This document shows positions 16,554 through 27,497 of a stretch of 64,000 nucleotides of DNA, piece after piece. The DNA comes from Halobacillus andaensis (GTDB lineage: Bacteria; Bacillota; Bacilli; Bacillales; Halobacillaceae). Within the stretch, counting starts at the first letter, position 1. Each line of letters begins with the position of its first letter. The notes beneath the pieces are model-generated. The model ran no database searches, was not told the origin of the DNA, and saw only the letters and a program-made list of their open reading frames with translations. The translations under genes and the position numbers were made by a program. The DNA lies in the NCBI RefSeq assembly GCF_014636475.1, contig NZ_BMEL01000001.1, forward strand, positions 124,001 to 188,000, given 5' to 3'.

Positions 16554-17840
16554 ATGTCAGCAAAGTGGGAAAAAAAAGAAGGTAACCAGGGGACACTTAC
16601 TGTAGAAGTGCCTGCTGAAGATTTTAACAAAGCCTTAGACGAAGCATTTAAAAAGGTAGTAAAACAGGTTCAGGTACCAGGATTCCGTAAAGGGAAAGTA
16701 CCTCGTAAACTATTTGAACAGCGTTTTGGTGTAGAATCCCTTTATCAAGATGCGATTGATATCGTACTTCCAAAAGCTTACTCCGATGCTGTAGAAGAAA
16801 CTGGAATTGAGCCAGTTGATCGTCCAGAAGTTGATGTAGAGCAAATTGAAAAAGGTCAACCCCTTGTATTCACAGCTGATGTTATTGTAAAACCTGAAGT
16901 GAAGCTTGGAGACTACAAAGGCCTTACGTATGAAGAACAAAGCACAGAAGTTACAGATGAAGATGTAGAGAATGAACTTAAACAACAGCAAGAACGCCAG
17001 GCTGAACTAGTCGTTAAGGAAGACGGAAAAGTTGAAGATGGCGATACAGTCGTTATGGATTTTGAAGGCTTCGTTGATGGAGAAGCATTCGAAGGCGGCC
17101 AAGCAGATAACTACTCTCTAGAAATCGGTTCTGGATCTTTCATCCCTGGTTTTGAAGAGCAGCTTATCGGTAAAGCAACTGGTGAAGAAGCAGACGTTCA
17201 GGTAACATTCCCTGAAGAGTACCATGCAGAAGACCTTGCTGGTAAAGAAGCTACTTTCAAAGTTAAAATTCACGAAGTTAAAGGGAAAGAACTTCCTGAG
17301 CTTGACGACGAATTTGCTAAAGATGTGGACGAAGAAGTTGAATCTTTAGATGAACTTAAAAAGAAAACACGTGAACGTTTAGAAGAGCAGAAGAAAACAG
17401 ATGCTGAAAATCAAAAACGTGACACACTTGTTCAAAAGGCTTCTGAAAATGCAGAAGTTGAAATTCCGCAAGCTATGGTTGATACAGAGCTTGACCGCAT
17501 GGTTAGTGAATTTGAACAACGTCTTCAAATGCAAGGCATGACAAAAGACATGTACTTCCAGTTTACTGGTCAAGACGAAGATGCTTTACGCGAGCAAATG
17601 CAAGAAGACGCTGGCAAGCGTGTGAAGACAAACTTAACTCTTGAAGCTATTGCTGAAGCTGAGAATGTTGAAGCAAATGAAGAAGACGTTAACGCTGAGC
17701 TAGAAAATATGGCTTCTATGTACCAAACAGATGTTGCTCAGCTAACTCAAATGCTAGGTGGCAATACAGATATGGTGAAAGAAGATCTTAAAGTACGTAA
17801 AGCAATCGACGTACTAGCGGAAAATAGTAAAGCTGAATAA
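16554..17840 (+). CDS. tig: Trigger factor
   Basis: Ribosome-associated chaperone and peptidyl-prolyl isomerase that meets nascent chains at the exit tunnel. It is 428 residues from the ATG at 16554, which has GGAGGG upstream; the longer open frame adds 17 residues without homology. The N-terminal ribosome-binding signature [17 protein letters not shown] is intact. It is followed by an FKBP-type domain (about 160-245: [30 protein letters not shown]) and a long acidic C-terminal helical domain. Own promoter and terminator suggest a monocistronic gene. Confidence 0.97.
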   Translation: MSAKWEKKEGNQGTLTVEVPAEDFNKALDEAFKKVVKQVQVPGFRKGKVPRKLFEQRFGVESLYQDAIDIVLPKAYSDAVEETGIEPVDRPEVDVEQIEKGQPLVFTADVIVKPEVKLGDYKGLTYEEQSTEVTDEDVENELKQQQERQAELVVKEDGKVEDGDTVVMDFEGFVDGEAFEGGQADNYSLEIGSGSFIPGFEEQLIGKATGEEADVQVTFPEEYHAEDLAGKEATFKVKIHEVKGKELPELDDEFAKDVDEEVESLDELKKKTRERLEEQKKTDAENQKRDTLVQKASENAEVEIPQAMVDTELDRMVSEFEQRLQMQGMTKDMYFQFTGQDEDALREQMQEDAGKRVKTNLTLEAIAEAENVEANEEDVNAELENMASMYQTDVAQLTQMLGGNTDMVKEDLKVRKAIDVLAENSKAE

Positions 17841-17847
17841 TAAGTTT

Positions 17848-17892
17848 AGAAGACAAGGGAGCAATTGCCCCTTGTCTTCTCCTATATTTTTC
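17848..17892 (+). terminator. Terminator after tig
   Basis: A 12-bp stem AGAAGACAAGGG/CCCTTGTCTTCT followed by a modest T-rich tail. Confidence 0.75.
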
Positions 17893-17955
17893 ATTCCTTA
17901 TGTAAGATGAATGAATCTCTCTTGTTTTTACATATACTAATCATGTACCTATTAT

Positions 17956-17984
17956 TTGACTTATAGTCCATATGTCTACATAAT
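17956..17984 (+). promoter_or_regulatory. Putative SigA promoter of clpX
   Basis: TTGACT (17956-17961), 17-base spacer and CATAAT (17979-17984). It leaves a leader of about 145 bases before the clpX ATG. Confidence 0.55.
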
Positions 17985-18139
17985 GAGGTTGATGTAATAG
18001 TAAACGCACACCTCTATATAGGTATTGCTTTTTTGTTTTTAGTTAATCTGGTATGATGGGCAAAAGACACGAATGCACAGCAGCCAAGATTGATTTCGTA
18101 GTCGCAGCTATTGCGTCATTTTATAAAGGGGTGAATGGT

Positions 18140-19417
18140 ATGTTTAAATTTAATGAAGAAAAAGGTCAGCTTAAGTGCTCATTTTGCGGAAAAAGCCAAG
18201 AACAAGTTCGTAAGTTAGTAGCTGGTCCTGGCGTTTATATATGTGACGAGTGTATTGAATTATGTACAGAAATTGTAGAAGAAGAGCTGGGAAATGAAGA
18301 GGAAGTGGAATTTAAAGAAGTTCCAAAACCTCAAGAAATCCGCAGTATCTTAAATGATTACGTTATTGGTCAGGATCAAGCGAAAAAGAACTTATCTGTG
18401 GCCGTTTATAACCACTATAAGCGTATTAATTCTGGAGTTAAAAATGATGATGTAGAACTTGCAAAAAGTAACATTCTTATGCTTGGACCAACGGGTAGCG
18501 GTAAAACATTACTTGCTCAGACATTGGCCCGCATTTTAAATGTTCCTTTTGCCATTGCAGATGCCACATCATTGACAGAAGCTGGTTATGTTGGTGAAGA
18601 TGTAGAGAATATTCTTCTAAAACTTATCCAAGCAGCAGATTATGATGTAGAAAAAGCAGAAAAAGGTATTATTTATATCGATGAAATTGATAAGGTTGCT
18701 CGTAAGTCCGAGAACCCTTCAATCACTCGTGATGTTTCAGGTGAGGGTGTTCAACAAGCATTGCTCAAAATTCTTGAAGGCACGCAAGCCAGTGTGCCGC
18801 CTCAAGGAGGAAGAAAGCATCCTCATCAAGAATTTATTCAAATCGATACGACAAATGTACTCTTCATCGTTGGGGGAGCGTTTGATGGTATCGAACAAAT
18901 TATTAAGCGTCGTTTAGGTAAGAAAGTTATCGGCTTTGGCGCGGGTCAAACGGACGTAGAGGCAGAGAAAAGTGAGCTTCTTACTAAGGTGCTTCCAGAG
19001 GATCTGTTAAGCTATGGCCTTATTCCGGAATTTATTGGACGTCTGCCGGTCATTGGAAGCCTTGAACAATTAGATGAGGAAGCCCTTGTTGAGATTCTAA
19101 CTGCACCGAAAAACGCTCTCGTTAAACAGTATCAGAAGCTTCTTCAGATTGACCACGTAGAATTAGAATTTGAAGAAGATGCATTACGTGAAATTGCACG
19201 TCTGGCGATTGAACGTAAAACGGGAGCACGTGGATTGCGTTCCATTATTGAAGGTATTATGCTTGACGTGATGTATGAACTGCCTTCTCGTGATGATATT
19301 GAGAAATGTATTATTACGAAGGATACCGTCAAAGAAGAGAGCAGTTATCCAAAGTTAATTCTAACGGACGGAACAGTGGAAGATGAGAATAAAGAAACTC
19401 CGAAAGAAAGTGCTTAA
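18140..19417 (+). CDS. clpX: ATP-dependent Clp protease ATP-binding subunit ClpX
   Basis: AAA+ unfoldase that recognises substrates and feeds them to ClpP. It is 425 residues from the ATG at 18140 (AAAGGGGTG upstream); the 29-residue upstream extension lacks homology. The N-terminal zinc-binding domain has CSFC (Cys13, Cys16) and CDEC (Cys35, Cys38). The AAA+ module has Walker A GPTGSGKT, Walker [10 protein letters not shown], the pore loop GYVGEDVE and the IGF-like loop (KKVIGFGAG) that docks on ClpP. It precedes lonA as in B. subtilis, but without an intervening lonB. Confidence 0.98.
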   Translation: MFKFNEEKGQLKCSFCGKSQEQVRKLVAGPGVYICDECIELCTEIVEEELGNEEEVEFKEVPKPQEIRSILNDYVIGQDQAKKNLSVAVYNHYKRINSGVKNDDVELAKSNILMLGPTGSGKTLLAQTLARILNVPFAIADATSLTEAGYVGEDVENILLKLIQAADYDVEKAEKGIIYIDEIDKVARKSENPSITRDVSGEGVQQALLKILEGTQASVPPQGGRKHPHQEFIQIDTTNVLFIVGGAFDGIEQIIKRRLGKKVIGFGAGQTDVEAEKSELLTKVLPEDLLSYGLIPEFIGRLPVIGSLEQLDEEALVEILTAPKNALVKQYQKLLQIDHVELEFEEDALREIARLAIERKTGARGLRSIIEGIMLDVMYELPSRDDIEKCIITKDTVKEESSYPKLILTDGTVEDENKETPKESA

Positions 19418-19452
19418 ACAGCCTACTTTTAGGGCAATTTAATCTTTATTTA

Positions 19453-19492
19453 AAAACCGCGCTGCGAATAATTGTAGCGCGGTTTCTGTTTT
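19453..19492 (+). terminator. Terminator after clpX
   Basis: A 10-bp stem AAACCGCGCT/AGCGCGGTTT (19454-19463 with 19476-19485) followed by CTGTTTT. Confidence 0.85.
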
Positions 19493-19653
19493 ACATAACT
19501 GTTTTGTTGGCATGATAATGTTACTGCGTGTTTATAATAAAACTAAGCTTCATTAAAGAAATTGCAGGCTTTAGGCCTATTCCTTACGTTTTACTTTCTC
19601 ATTAGATTTCTATATGATTAACTTACAATTCGCATTATTTGGAGGTGCACACA

Positions 19654-21984
19654 TTGTCTGAAAAACATAATATTAAGCTTCCCCTCCTTCCTCTAAGAGG
19701 TCTTTTAGTGTACCCTTCGATGGTACTGCACCTTGATGTAGGTCGAGATAAATCTGTCAATGCACTAGAACAAGCCATGATCGAAGATAATCAAATTTTT
19801 CTTGTATCTCAAAAAGAAGTAAATATTGATGATCCTTCAATTAGTGATATGTACGAAATTGGTACTGTAGCACGTGTGAAGCAAATGGTAAAGCTCCCTA
19901 ACGGTACAAATCGAGTGTTGGTCGAAGGTCTTTTTCGAGCAACTGTTGACCATATCCAAGAAGGCGAGACATACTACGAAGCTGATATTACGAAGCTGGA
20001 AGATATCCACGAAGATCGAAATGAAGAAGAAGCCCTTATGCGTACGCTTCTTAGCCAGTTTGAGCAATATGTCAAAGTGTCTAAGAAAGTAAGTAAAGAA
20101 ACGTATAATACTGTAGCGGATGTTGAATCACCTGGACACTTGGCTGATTTAATTACTTCTCATTTACCTATTAAAATTAAGGATAAACAGAAAGTTCTCG
20201 AAACACCGCACGTGAAACAGCGTTTGAAACACTTAATTGAATTGATTGGTAATGAAAGAGACGTACTTCAAATCGAACAAAAGATTGGCCAGCGTGTGAA
20301 GAAGTCTATGGAGAAGACACAAAAAGAATATTACCTTCGTGAACAGATGAAGGCCATTCAAAATGAATTAGGCGATAAAGACGGAAAAACAGGTGAAGTC
20401 AGCGAGCTTCGTGAAAAAATTCAAGAAGCACAAATGCCTGAGCGTGTACTCAAAGTAGCAGAAAAAGAGTTGGGTCGATACGAAAAAGTACCTCAAAGCT
20501 CTGCGGAAAGCTCAGTTATTCGTAACTACATTGAATGGCTGGTTTCTTTGCCTTGGGTCCAAGAAACCGAAGACAACTTAGATGTCAATCATGCGGAAAC
20601 TATTCTTGATGAGGATCATTATGGATTAGAAAAAGTTAAAGAACGTGTATTAGAGTATTTGGCAGTTCAGCAGCTGACTCAATCCATTAAAGGACCAATT
20701 TTATGTTTAGTAGGCCCTCCAGGTGTGGGAAAGACATCGTTAGCGAAATCGATAGCTCGAGCCATTAACCGTAAATTTGTAAGGATTTCTCTTGGCGGGG
20801 TGCGTGACGAGGCTGAAATTCGAGGTCATAGAAGGACGTACATTGGAGCCATGCCGGGTCGAATTATTCAAGGAATGAAACGGGCAGAGACCATCAATCC
20901 TGTATTTTTACTTGATGAAATTGATAAAATGGCGAGCGACTTCCGTGGGGATCCATCTTCAGCGATGCTGGAAGTGTTAGATCCGGAGCAAAATAGCACG
21001 TTTAGCGATCATTTTATTGAAGAACATTACGATTTATCTAACGTCATGTTTGTTGCCACAGCAAATACAATGACTTCCATACCTGGCCCTCTCCTGGATC
21101 GTATGGAGGTTATATCAATTGCTGGGTATACAGAAGTGGAAAAGCTTCACATTGCGAAAGAACATTTGCTTCCAAAACAAATTAAAGAAAACGGATTAAC
21201 GAAAAGTAAGGTTCAATTTAAAGATGAAGCCTTATTAAAATTAATTCGGATGTATACGCGGGAAGCCGGCGTGCGTAATTTAGAACGTCAGTTAGCCGGT
21301 GTGTGCAGGAAAGCGGCTAAAATCATCGTCTCAGGGCAGAAAAAGCGCGTTGTCGTCACAGAGAAGCAGCTAGAAGAGCTTATAGGACGTCCTAAGTTCC
21401 GTTATGGTCAGGCAGAGCTTGAGGATCAAATAGGGGCTGCTACAGGCCTTGCTTACACAGCTGCTGGCGGAGATACATTATCTATTGAAGTCTCCATTTA
21501 TCCAGGCAAAGGAAACCTTACGCTTACAGGTAAGCTAGGAGACGTGATGAAGGAATCAGCTCAAGCTGCCTTTAGCTATATACGATCTCGAGCAGACGAC
21601 TTGAAAATTGACCGTGACTTTGTTGAAAAAAATGATATTCATATTCATGTGCCAGAAGGAGCGACACCAAAAGATGGTCCCTCTGCAGGGATTACAATGG
21701 CTACCGCTTTAGTTTCAGCCTTAACAGGCAGAGCTGTGAAAAAGGAAGTTGGAATGACAGGTGAGATTACACTCCGTGGCCGCGTTCTCCCTATTGGCGG
21801 ACTAAAGGAGAAATCGTTAAGTGCTCACCGAGCTGGTTTATCAAAAATCATTATTCCGTCAGATAACGAAAAAGATTTAGAAGATATTCCTGAAAGTGTC
21901 CGTGAGGGGCTTACTTTCATCCCTGTTAAACATTTAGATGAAGTTCTTGAGCAAGCATTAACGGAGAATGGCTATGAAGGTTAA
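19654..21984 (+). CDS. lonA: ATP-dependent protease LonA
   Basis: Hexameric AAA+ serine protease that degrades abnormal and regulatory proteins. It is 776 residues from the TTG at 19654, placed seven bases after GGAGGTG; the TTG at 19639 lies next to that site and is unlikely. The N-terminal substrate domain (about 8-205) is followed by a coiled segment, the AAA+ domain with Walker [10 protein letters not shown] (about 354) and Walker B FLLDEIDK, and a protease domain with catalytic Ser677 in DGPSAG and its lysine in the VGMTGE segment. The 3' end overlaps the engB start. Confidence 0.97.
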   Translation: MSEKHNIKLPLLPLRGLLVYPSMVLHLDVGRDKSVNALEQAMIEDNQIFLVSQKEVNIDDPSISDMYEIGTVARVKQMVKLPNGTNRVLVEGLFRATVDHIQEGETYYEADITKLEDIHEDRNEEEALMRTLLSQFEQYVKVSKKVSKETYNTVADVESPGHLADLITSHLPIKIKDKQKVLETPHVKQRLKHLIELIGNERDVLQIEQKIGQRVKKSMEKTQKEYYLREQMKAIQNELGDKDGKTGEVSELREKIQEAQMPERVLKVAEKELGRYEKVPQSSAESSVIRNYIEWLVSLPWVQETEDNLDVNHAETILDEDHYGLEKVKERVLEYLAVQQLTQSIKGPILCLVGPPGVGKTSLAKSIARAINRKFVRISLGGVRDEAEIRGHRRTYIGAMPGRIIQGMKRAETINPVFLLDEIDKMASDFRGDPSSAMLEVLDPEQNSTFSDHFIEEHYDLSNVMFVATANTMTSIPGPLLDRMEVISIAGYTEVEKLHIAKEHLLPKQIKENGLTKSKVQFKDEALLKLIRMYTREAGVRNLERQLAGVCRKAAKIIVSGQKKRVVVTEKQLEELIGRPKFRYGQAELEDQIGAATGLAYTAAGGDTLSIEVSIYPGKGNLTLTGKLGDVMKESAQAAFSYIRSRADDLKIDRDFVEKNDIHIHVPEGATPKDGPSAGITMATALVSALTGRAVKKEVGMTGEITLRGRVLPIGGLKEKSLSAHRAGLSKIIIPSDNEKDLEDIPESVREGLTFIPVKHLDEVLEQALTENGYEG

Positions 21985-22561
21985 TCATGCTGAGATTATT
22001 ATTAGCGCTGCAAGTAAAAAACAATATCCTAATGAGCCCATTCCAGAGATTGCCCTCGCAGGTCGCTCAAATGTTGGGAAATCATCCTTTATTAATAAAA
22101 TGATTCAACGAAAAAATTTGGCGAGAACTTCCTCTAAACCTGGAAAGACACAAACATTGAATTTCTATCGTATCAACGAGAAGTTTCATTTCGTTGATGT
22201 GCCAGGTTATGGTTATGCTAAAGTGTCAAAGAAAGAACGTGCCAAATGGGGAAAGATGATGGAGGAATATTTTGCAGAGCGTGAGCAGTTACGTGCGACT
22301 GCTCTTGTGATTGATATTCGTCATAAACCTACTGAAGATGATTGTATGATGTACGACTACCTAAAACACTTTGATTTGCCTGTCATGGTAATCGCTACGA
22401 AGCTTGATAAGATCAAAAAAGGACAGCGTAATAAGCAAATCCAGTTGATCTCCACTACCCTTGAAATGGAAGAGGAAGATCAGCTAATCCCGTTCTCATC
22501 TGAAACCGGGGAAGGAAAGGATTTGGCTTGGAGATCTATGCTGTCTCATTTAGAGTTATAA
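21974..22561 (+). CDS. engB: Ribosome biogenesis GTPase EngB (YsxC)
   Basis: Essential GTPase for late 50S ribosome assembly. It is 195 residues with G1 [10 protein letters not shown]2/G3 region KTQTLN and DVPGYG, G4 TKLDK and G5 SSETG. Two ATGs are possible; CGGAGAA lies about seven bases ahead of 21974, and MKVNHAEI matches B. subtilis YsxC, so the ATG at 21968 is rejected. It overlaps the last 11 bases of lonA, implying coupled translation. Confidence 0.96.
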   Translation: MKVNHAEIIISAASKKQYPNEPIPEIALAGRSNVGKSSFINKMIQRKNLARTSSKPGKTQTLNFYRINEKFHFVDVPGYGYAKVSKKERAKWGKMMEEYFAEREQLRATALVIDIRHKPTEDDCMMYDYLKHFDLPVMVIATKLDKIKKGQRNKQIQLISTTLEMEEEDQLIPFSSETGEGKDLAWRSMLSHLEL

Positions 22562-22562
22562 G

Positions 22563-22593
22563 CAGCACCACTCCTTAAGGGGTGGTGCTTTTT
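22563..22593 (+). terminator. Terminator after engB
   Basis: An 11-bp stem AGCACCACTCC/GG(G)GTGGTGCT with TTAA loop and TTTTTC. The next gene's ribosome site (AGGAGG) begins only a few bases later. Confidence 0.85.
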
Positions 22594-22608
22594 CAGGAGG
22601 TTATTCGT

Positions 22609-23343
22609 ATGAGTGAGAAAATACTTGAAGTAAGGGGCTTATATAAGTCATTCGGTGATTTGCAGGTACTGCAGAACATAAATTTCTCAGTACAGCAGAA
22701 TGAAGTCGTCTGTTTAATTGGAGCTAGTGGTTCCGGTAAAAGTACATTACTAAGGTGCTTGAATTTTTTAGAAATAATGGACAGCGGTGAAGTGATCCTC
22801 CAAGGGAAACAAGTTAATCCTAACAAAGATCGTTTAAATAAAATCAGGCAAAATATAGGAATGGTGTTTCAACAATTTAATTTATTTCCCCACAAAACCG
22901 TGATTGAAAATGTAACAGAAGCACCTATACACATAAAAAAAGTGAAAAAGAAACAAGCAGAAGAAGATGGAGAAGCTCTTTTAAGAAAGGTAGGTTTAAG
23001 AGAGAAAGCCTATGAGTACCCTTCAAGGTTGTCGGGAGGCCAACAGCAGAGGGTCGCTATTGCACGAGCACTCGCCATGAAACCAGAAGTTATGCTGTTC
23101 GATGAACCAACTTCTGCCCTAGACCCCGAACTTGTCGGCGAAGTTCTCCAAACGATTAAGACTCTGGCGAAAGAAGGGATGACCATGGTTGTGGTTACTC
23201 ATGAGATGGGATTTGCGAGAGAGGTAGCTGATCGAGTTGTTTATATGCATGAAGGGAAAATAGTAGAAGAAGGTAGTCCTCTAGAAATATTCGAAGATCC
23301 AAAAGAAGAACGCACAAAATTGTTTTTACGTTCGATGTTATAA
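22609..23343 (+). CDS. Polar amino acid-type ABC transporter ATPase (solitary)
   Basis: ATP-binding subunit of a polar amino acid importer of the GlnQ/ArtM type, 244 residues. Walker A is GASGSGKST, the Q-loop lies in [12 protein letters not shown], the signature is LSGGQQQR and Walker B with the following glutamate is [13 protein letters not shown]; the H-loop reads VVTHEMG. The ATG at 22609 follows AGGAGG. No permease or substrate-binding protein gene is adjacent: engB lies before and a terminator after. It may serve a permease encoded elsewhere. The substrate cannot be given. Confidence 0.92.
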   Translation: MSEKILEVRGLYKSFGDLQVLQNINFSVQQNEVVCLIGASGSGKSTLLRCLNFLEIMDSGEVILQGKQVNPNKDRLNKIRQNIGMVFQQFNLFPHKTVIENVTEAPIHIKKVKKKQAEEDGEALLRKVGLREKAYEYPSRLSGGQQQRVAIARALAMKPEVMLFDEPTSALDPELVGEVLQTIKTLAKEGMTMVVVTHEMGFAREVADRVVYMHEGKIVEEGSPLEIFEDPKEERTKLFLRSML

Positions 23344-23348
23344 AAATG

Positions 23349-23377
23349 AAGCTGCGTAATTACCGCAGCTTTTTTTA
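23349..23377 (+). terminator. Terminator after the ABC ATPase gene
   Basis: Stem AAGCTGCG/CGCAGCTT with a seven-base loop and a T run. The spacer beyond it (to 23600) has no supported gene. Confidence 0.85.
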
Positions 23378-23600
23378 TAACCCATCCATACAGATCGTAA
23401 AAATGAAAGGTTTCCTTGCGTTAGGAAGAGTAAAGGATTGGGGAAACGATTTGCTTTCCGTGACCATATACGACGTACCGGACTTAATTGAACTTAGGTC
23501 CTTTTCTCTAGTAAAAAATGAAGGAACTGTATGATCATGTTTACATGGGTATAACATTTTTTGACAGCGTGAATGAGCTTCATTATAGCAGCTGATTTTT

Positions 23601-24083
23601 TTAAGAACGCTTCTTTAACAGATAAATTCCTAAGATAACTAATACAATTGGCCAGAACTGTTCAATCCAGCTAATAAGAGTGTAAATGAAGCTGAACCAG
23701 CTGGGATTAGAAGTGGAAAACAATCCAAATCCAGCTAAACCTAATAACACTAGAGCAGGAAGGATCCCGGATTTTGTTTTTATGTACTTCAATAAAAAAG
23801 CAAAGCCGACGATCATAGGATAAATCGCCCAATGATCGATCCAAAAAGAATAACGGTCCTTACTGTGAAAATGAAGTCCTAACCCGAGTAAAATAACCCC
23901 GGCTATAATATTTGAATAGTCTTTCGTCAGGTAACTATGTAGTAGGAACGCTGCTCCAATTATGATTAAGATGGTGGGCCATGAGTAAAAAGCACTGAAA
24001 TAGGGTATATTTAATTGGCGAAGAAGAAAATATATTCCTAAACCAATTAATAGGTAGCCGGCAAAAGCATTTTGTTTTTTCAT
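23601..24083 (-). CDS. ysxD: YsxD-like membrane protein
   Basis: A 160-residue hydrophobic protein on the minus strand with about six short helices arranged as pairs (GYLLIGLGIYFLLRQL, PTILIIIGAAFLL, IIAGVILLGLGLHF, MIVGFAFLLKYI, ALVLLGLAGFGLF, PIVLVILGIYLL). The repeated WPxxLIxxGxxxL pattern is like the LiaF N-terminal type of membrane domain. It sits between engB and hemA as ysxD does in B. subtilis, but here an ABC ATPase gene separates it from engB. GGAGG precedes the ATG on the minus strand. Function unknown. Confidence 0.8.
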   Translation of the reverse strand: MKKQNAFAGYLLIGLGIYFLLRQLNIPYFSAFYSWPTILIIIGAAFLLHSYLTKDYSNIIAGVILLGLGLHFHSKDRYSFWIDHWAIYPMIVGFAFLLKYIKTKSGILPALVLLGLAGFGLFSTSNPSWFSFIYTLISWIEQFWPIVLVILGIYLLKKRS

Positions 24084-24287
24084 TGTTAAAATCCTCCAAC
24101 AGTACATACTTTCGGTTGCTTATCTTGCGCAATTCGGCATGATTTGATATATTACAGACGGGTTATAATTTATACTCGTTCTAATTTGAAAATAATTTAA
24201 TAAATATTAATAATTTAAGATAAATATATCCTAACATAAGGATTTCAAAATCTGTTCATATTTTTCTCTTAGAATAGTGAATGCTCA

Positions 24288-24296
24288 TGTTATAAT
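24288..24296 (+). promoter_or_regulatory. Extended -10 promoter ahead of hemA
   Basis: TGTTATAAT combines a consensus TATAAT (24291-24296) with the TGn extension; no good -35 is seen. The AT-rich stretch 24180-24240 upstream has palindromic character but does not fit the PerR box well. Confidence 0.5.
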
Positions 24297-24341
24297 AAGT
24301 GATATGTGATTAGATAGGAACGTTGAGATGGGGTGGATGGA

Positions 24342-25715
24342 ATGCATATTTTAACAATAGGCCTAAATTTTAAAACAGCCCCTGTGGAAATTCGAGAAAA
24401 GCTTACATTTTCCGAAGAGCAGCTTCCAGAGGCGATGAAGGACTTGAATCGTCAAAAAAGTGTGCTCGAAAATGTAATTATATCTACCTGCAATCGTACG
24501 GAGATTTACGCAGTGGTGGATCAGCTTCATACTGGACGTTACTATATTAAACAATTCTTAGCAGACTGGTTTGATATAGATAAAGAAGATTTCTCTCCAT
24601 TTCTTACGATTTATGAAGCAGATGGAGCAATGGAACATTTATTCCGTGTAACGTCTGGTCTTGATTCCATGGTGCTTGGTGAGACGCAAATTTTAGGTCA
24701 GATTAAGCAAGTCTTTCATAAGGCGCAGCAGGTTAATACGAGCGGGACAATTTTTAACCAGTTGTTCAAGCAGGCTATTACGATGGCTAAGAAAGGCCAC
24801 AAAGATACAGGGATCGGTGAAAATGCTGTATCCGTTAGTTATGCGGCTGTAGAGTTAGCACGTAAAATATTTGGCGATCTTGTTCATAAGCACATTGTCA
24901 TCATTGGTGCTGGTAAGATGGGCGAGCTTGCTGCGAAGAACTTACATGGTTCTGGAGTAAAAAAAGTTACAGTAATGAACAGAACGTTATCAAAAGCCCA
25001 AGTGGTTGCTAAACAATTTAATGGACAAGCTACAACAATGGAAGACCTTAATCATGTATTAAGGGATGCTGATATCGTGATTAGTTCTACTGGTGCTTCC
25101 GATTATGTTCTGACGAAAGAACAAATGGAACCTATTCATAAAAGCCGTAAAGGTAAGCCGCTTTTCTTTGTAGATATTGCGGTTCCACGAGACCTTGATC
25201 CTGCAATGGAAAACTTGGATAGCGTGTTTTTATATGATATTGATGATTTACAAGGGATCGTCGATGCAAACTTGGCGGTTAGAAAACAAGCCGCAGAAGA
25301 GATTGGATTAATGATCGAAGCGGAAATTGTGCAGTTTAAAGAATGGCTTCAAACGATTGGGGTCGTTCCGGTAATTTCTGCCCTGCGTGCAAAAGCATTG
25401 AACATTCAATCAGAAACCATGGAGAGCATTGAGCGGAAGATGCCAGATTTAACAGAGCGGGAAAAGAAAGTATTGCGCAAGCATACGAAAAGCATTATCA
25501 ATCAAATGCTGAAGGAACCGATTCTTCAAGCTAAAGAATTAAGCGCTAAACCTGAAGCTGAAGAATCTTTACGCTTGTTCACTCAAATCTTTGGTATTGA
25601 GGAAGAAGTAGAAAAGGAACTGCAAGAACAAGAGAAAAAAAACGAGAATATAGCAAAGTCGAATGAAGAAGGAACATTTTCCATTCCCACACTTAGTAAG
25701 ATTGTGAACTCTTAA
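24342..25715 (+). CDS. hemA: Glutamyl-tRNA reductase
   Basis: First step of C5 tetrapyrrole synthesis: NADPH-dependent reduction of Glu-tRNA to glutamate-1-semialdehyde. It is 457 residues from ATG 24342; MHILTIG matches B. subtilis HemA, and the GTG at 24333 would add three residues. The catalytic cysteine is Cys50 in [10 protein letters not shown]. The NADPH fold has [11 protein letters not shown], and the C-terminal dimerisation helix includes [12 protein letters not shown]. First gene of hemAXCDBL. Confidence 0.97.
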   Translation: MHILTIGLNFKTAPVEIREKLTFSEEQLPEAMKDLNRQKSVLENVIISTCNRTEIYAVVDQLHTGRYYIKQFLADWFDIDKEDFSPFLTIYEADGAMEHLFRVTSGLDSMVLGETQILGQIKQVFHKAQQVNTSGTIFNQLFKQAITMAKKGHKDTGIGENAVSVSYAAVELARKIFGDLVHKHIVIIGAGKMGELAAKNLHGSGVKKVTVMNRTLSKAQVVAKQFNGQATTMEDLNHVLRDADIVISSTGASDYVLTKEQMEPIHKSRKGKPLFFVDIAVPRDLDPAMENLDSVFLYDIDDLQGIVDANLAVRKQAAEEIGLMIEAEIVQFKEWLQTIGVVPVISALRAKALNIQSETMESIERKMPDLTEREKKVLRKHTKSIINQMLKEPILQAKELSAKPEAEESLRLFTQIFGIEEEVEKELQEQEKKNENIAKSNEEGTFSIPTLSKIVNS

Positions 25716-25729
25716 GGGTGGAGACAGCC

Positions 25730-26548
25730 ATGTTTGATTTTAAATGGGTTTATGAATTAGTCCTATTGCTATATGGTCTAAGTTTAATTGGATATTTTAT
25801 TGATTTTATTCAAAATAACCGGAAGGCCAACCAAGCTGCCTTCTGGTTACTTAGTTTGGTCTGGGGGTTGCAAACCCTTTTTTTATTCGTTCAAGTTTTT
25901 GTGAATGAAAATTTTCCTATTATGAACATTTATGATGGACTTTTTTTTTACGCTTGGATTCTAGTAACGTTTTCGTTAATCATTAACCGTCTATTTAGAG
26001 TGGACTTCCTTGTATTTTTTACTAATTTACTCGGTTTCTTTGTGATGTTGATCCACATATCAACTAGAGCTCAAAGTGTGTTGGACGACCAGGGAGTTGC
26101 ACTTGTTCATGAAATGTTAGTCGTTCATATTACGCTCGCTCTTATCTCGTATGGATTCTTTACACTCTCATTTATTTTCTCACTGCTGTATTTATTGCAA
26201 TATCGATTATTAAAACAAAAGAAATGGAATGCAAAGTTGTTTCGTTTAGGTGATTTGACGAGACTCGATCACTTTTCATATATAGCTGTGATTTCAGGTA
26301 TGCCGCTCCTTCTCATTGCACTTATTTTAGGGGTGACCTGGGGATACGTCTCTGAAGATACATTCTATTGGTACGATTCTAAAACATTAGGTTCAATATT
26401 AGTTCTTATCGTATATGGAATTTATTTATTTTTAAGAGTGGTAAGAGGTTACCAGGGAAGAGCAATATCTATTTTTAATAGCGCAGCATTTCTATTTCTA
26501 CTTATAAACTTCTTTTTATTTGGCTCATTATCAAACTTTCATTTCTAA
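25730..26548 (+). CDS. hemX: HemX, CcsA-like integral membrane protein
   Basis: A 272-residue protein with about eight membrane helices, related to the CcsA/ResC heme-handling family (Cytochrom_C_asm). In B. subtilis HemX lowers the amount of HemA protein. The block GMPLLLIALILGVTWGYV and the conserved histidines in the loops fit the family. The ATG at 25730 has AAGGGTGGAG upstream; the in-frame GTG at 25718 lies in that ribosome site. It follows hemA by 14 bases. Confidence 0.9.
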   Translation: MFDFKWVYELVLLLYGLSLIGYFIDFIQNNRKANQAAFWLLSLVWGLQTLFLFVQVFVNENFPIMNIYDGLFFYAWILVTFSLIINRLFRVDFLVFFTNLLGFFVMLIHISTRAQSVLDDQGVALVHEMLVVHITLALISYGFFTLSFIFSLLYLLQYRLLKQKKWNAKLFRLGDLTRLDHFSYIAVISGMPLLLIALILGVTWGYVSEDTFYWYDSKTLGSILVLIVYGIYLFLRVVRGYQGRAISIFNSAAFLFLLINFFLFGSLSNFHF

Positions 26549-26567
26549 TCCTTGAGGAGGACTTTCA

Positions 26568-27497
26568 GTGCGTAAAATCGTTATAGGCTCGCGTAAAAGT
26601 AATCTAGCCATTACTCAAACAGAATGGGTAATTGAACAATTAAAAAAAGTGGACCCATCTTATGATTTCGAAATTAAAAGAATTTCAACCAAAGGAGATC
26701 GTATTTTAGATGTGACACTTTCTAAAGTAGGCGGCAAAGGACTTTTTATTAAAGAAATCGAACAGGCAATGTACGACAAAGAAATCGACATGGCTGTTCA
26801 TAGTATGAAAGATATGCCGTCTGTAGTAGCTGAAGGATTAATGGTGGCGTCCGTGCCAGAACGTGAAGATCATCGAGATGCTTTTATTTCAAATGGAAAC
26901 ATTGGGTTGAAGCACTTAAAAGAGGGAGCAATTGTAGGTACAAGCAGTTTGCGCAGAGGAGCACAAATTAAAGCCTTTCGCCCTGACCTGGAAATTCAAT
27001 GGATTCGCGGAAATATTGATACTCGTCTTAGAAAGCTTAAAGAAGAAGGTTTTGATGCGATCATACTAGCTGCTGCTGGATTAAAAAGAATGGGCTGGAG
27101 TGACGACCTTGTTACAGAATACTTAGAGCCAGAGGTATGCGTTCCTGCCGTTGGTCAAGGTGCCTTAGCCATCCAATGTCGTGAGGAAGATACTGAGCTT
27201 GTAGAGTATTTAAAAAAGATTAATCATGACTATACCGACATTACCGTAGCTGCGGAGCGTAAATTTCTTCATGACTTAAATGGAGGGTGTCAAGTTCCGA
27301 TCGGTGGCTATGCCTATTTAAAAGGGGATGAGATCACGCTTACCGCATTAGTAGGTAAGCCGGATGGTTCAGTTATCCTGCATGAAACGGTAAAAGGTAA
27401 GGATCCAATTGCTGTAGGAAAGCAAGCTGCTGACCTTCTTAAGGAGCAAGGGGCTGTAGAGATCGTCGAGAAAGCTAAAGAGGAGTACGGTCAATAA
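26568..27497 (+). CDS. hemC: Hydroxymethylbilane synthase (porphobilinogen deaminase)
   Basis: Polymerises four porphobilinogens to hydroxymethylbilane. It is 309 residues from GTG at 26568, behind GAGGAGG. Cys241 in NGGCQVPIG carries the dipyrromethane cofactor, and the arginine-rich substrate motifs [10 protein letters not shown] and IRGNIDTRL are present. The stop overlaps the hemD start by one base. Confidence 0.97.
   Translation: MRKIVIGSRKSNLAITQTEWVIEQLKKVDPSYDFEIKRISTKGDRILDVTLSKVGGKGLFIKEIEQAMYDKEIDMAVHSMKDMPSVVAEGLMVASVPEREDHRDAFISNGNIGLKHLKEGAIVGTSSLRRGAQIKAFRPDLEIQWIRGNIDTRLRKLKEEGFDAIILAAAGLKRMGWSDDLVTEYLEPEVCVPAVGQGALAIQCREEDTELVEYLKKINHDYTDITVAAERKFLHDLNGGCQVPIGGYAYLKGDEITLTALVGKPDGSVILHETVKGKDPIAVGKQAADLLKEQGAVEIVEKAKEEYGQ

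Noticed and set aside
23346-23534. A 62-codon forward open frame after the ABC ATPase gene
   Set aside because: It begins in the terminator hairpin and resembles nothing known to me.
24180-24240. A PerR-box-like AT-rich palindrome upstream of hemA
   Set aside because: B. subtilis hemA is PerR-regulated, but the best alignments here miss several consensus positions; base composition alone explains the palindromic look.
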